Assembly: GCA_020696885.1 (NCBI GenBank) | Contig: JAJFMS010000334.1 | Location: 1 to 5,220, forward strand | Direction of reading: 5' to 3' | Length of the DNA stretch: 5,220 nt | From: Armatimonadota bacterium | GTDB lineage: Bacteria; Armatimonadota; SYMT01 | Shown: in pieces, positions 5,068 through 5,220 of the stretch | Numbering within the stretch: position 1 is the first letter of the stretch | Layout of the letters: the number at the start of each line of letters is the position of its first letter | Program-made: the position numbers and the translations under genes | The notes under the pieces: model-generated | Told to the model about the DNA's origin: nothing | The model's database searches: none | What the model saw: the letters and a program-made list of their open reading frames with translations, nothing else

Positions 5068-5220
5068 GTGTCCGGGTCGCTGCGGGTCGATCGCCGCACC
5101 AAGGACCTCTGCCGGCGGCTGAAGCGCGGCGAGCTCGCCGTCATCGACCATCCGGATCTGGACGGCACCGCCGCCTACGCCCTGGTGGAAGCGGGGGTGG
5201 CCGCCGTCATCAACGCCGCC
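5068..5220 (+). CDS. steA: SteA-like putative cytokinetic ring protein, 5' part only
   Basis: Only about 51 codons are present and the frame stays open to the window edge. The sequence reads SGSLRVDRRTKDL, then KRGELAVIDHPDLDGTAAYAL, then AGVAAVINAA. It closely resembles the N-terminus of SteA-like proteins (VDRRTK, GDIAVIDH.DLD, A.V.AVVNA). The corynebacterial member works with SteB in cell division and envelope integrity, and the fold is related to thiamine pyrophosphokinase. The GTG at 5068 is chosen because it leaves the usual 4-6 residues before VDRRTK. Alternatives in the same frame are CTG at 5050, which has GGAGAAG about six bases upstream, and ATG at 4993, which would overlap recN by 68 bases. 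The position directly after recN matches the actinobacterial gene order and supports the assignment. The start is uncertain; the family is fairly sure. Confidence 0.8.
   Translation, partial: MSGSLRVDRRTKDLCRRLKRGELAVIDHPDLDGTAAYALVEAGVAAVINAA

Noticed and set aside
5060..5122. ATG next to the recN stop as the next gene's start
   Set aside because: It is in a different frame from the SteA-like sequence and ends at TGA after 20 codons.
4205..5168. Several minus-strand frames opposite the 3' half of recN
   Set aside because: Ser/Arg/Pro-rich shadows of recN, with no motifs or ribosome-binding sites.

Overview
The window is a G+C-rich bacterial chromosomal segment with all supported genes on the + strand. 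It holds an exported tetratricopeptide-repeat (TPR) protein (430-1995), NAD kinase nadK (2014-2883), the DNA-repair ATPase recN (3357-5060) and the first ~51 codons of a SteA-like protein (about 5068 to the right edge). The order nadK-recN-steA matches the actinobacterial arrangement (Rv1695-Rv1697 in Mycobacterium tuberculosis, from memory) and resembles the nadK/recN neighbourhood of Clostridia. The usual companions tlyA (before nadK) and argR (between nadK and recN) are absent, and a TPR gene sits in the upstream slot. With the high G+C and sigma70-type promoters this suggests a Terrabacteria-like lineage, possibly Armatimonadota or a relative. That placement is an inference of low confidence.

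Layout. Positions 1-354 contain no convincing gene. They hold degenerate repeats and a very clear intrinsic terminator that reads on the minus strand (237 to 212). An extended -10 promoter (355-384) and a strong Shine-Dalgarno site drive the TPR gene. Its stop codon lies 18 bases before the GTG start of nadK, so the two are probably co-transcribed. A 473-base gap (2884-3356) follows. It has no credible gene but is rich in repeats: a 15-base perfect inverted repeat bounding a 151-base segment, an internal hairpin, three perfect tandem copies of TCTCCGTG, and a pair of short motifs that recurs in the same order. It ends in a consensus TATAAT box that probably starts recN transcription. The steA-like reading frame begins at or inside the recN 3' end, so these two are probably translated from one message.

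Function. NadK makes NADP+, RecN acts in recombinational repair of double-strand breaks, and SteA-like proteins are linked to cell division and cell-envelope assembly. The TPR protein is predicted to act outside the cytoplasm as a protein-interaction scaffold of unknown partner. I see no new multi-gene system. The parts most worth a second look are the structured intergenic regions, the orphan minus-strand terminator, the lengthened substrate-loop motif in NadK, and the recN start, which has no Shine-Dalgarno site.
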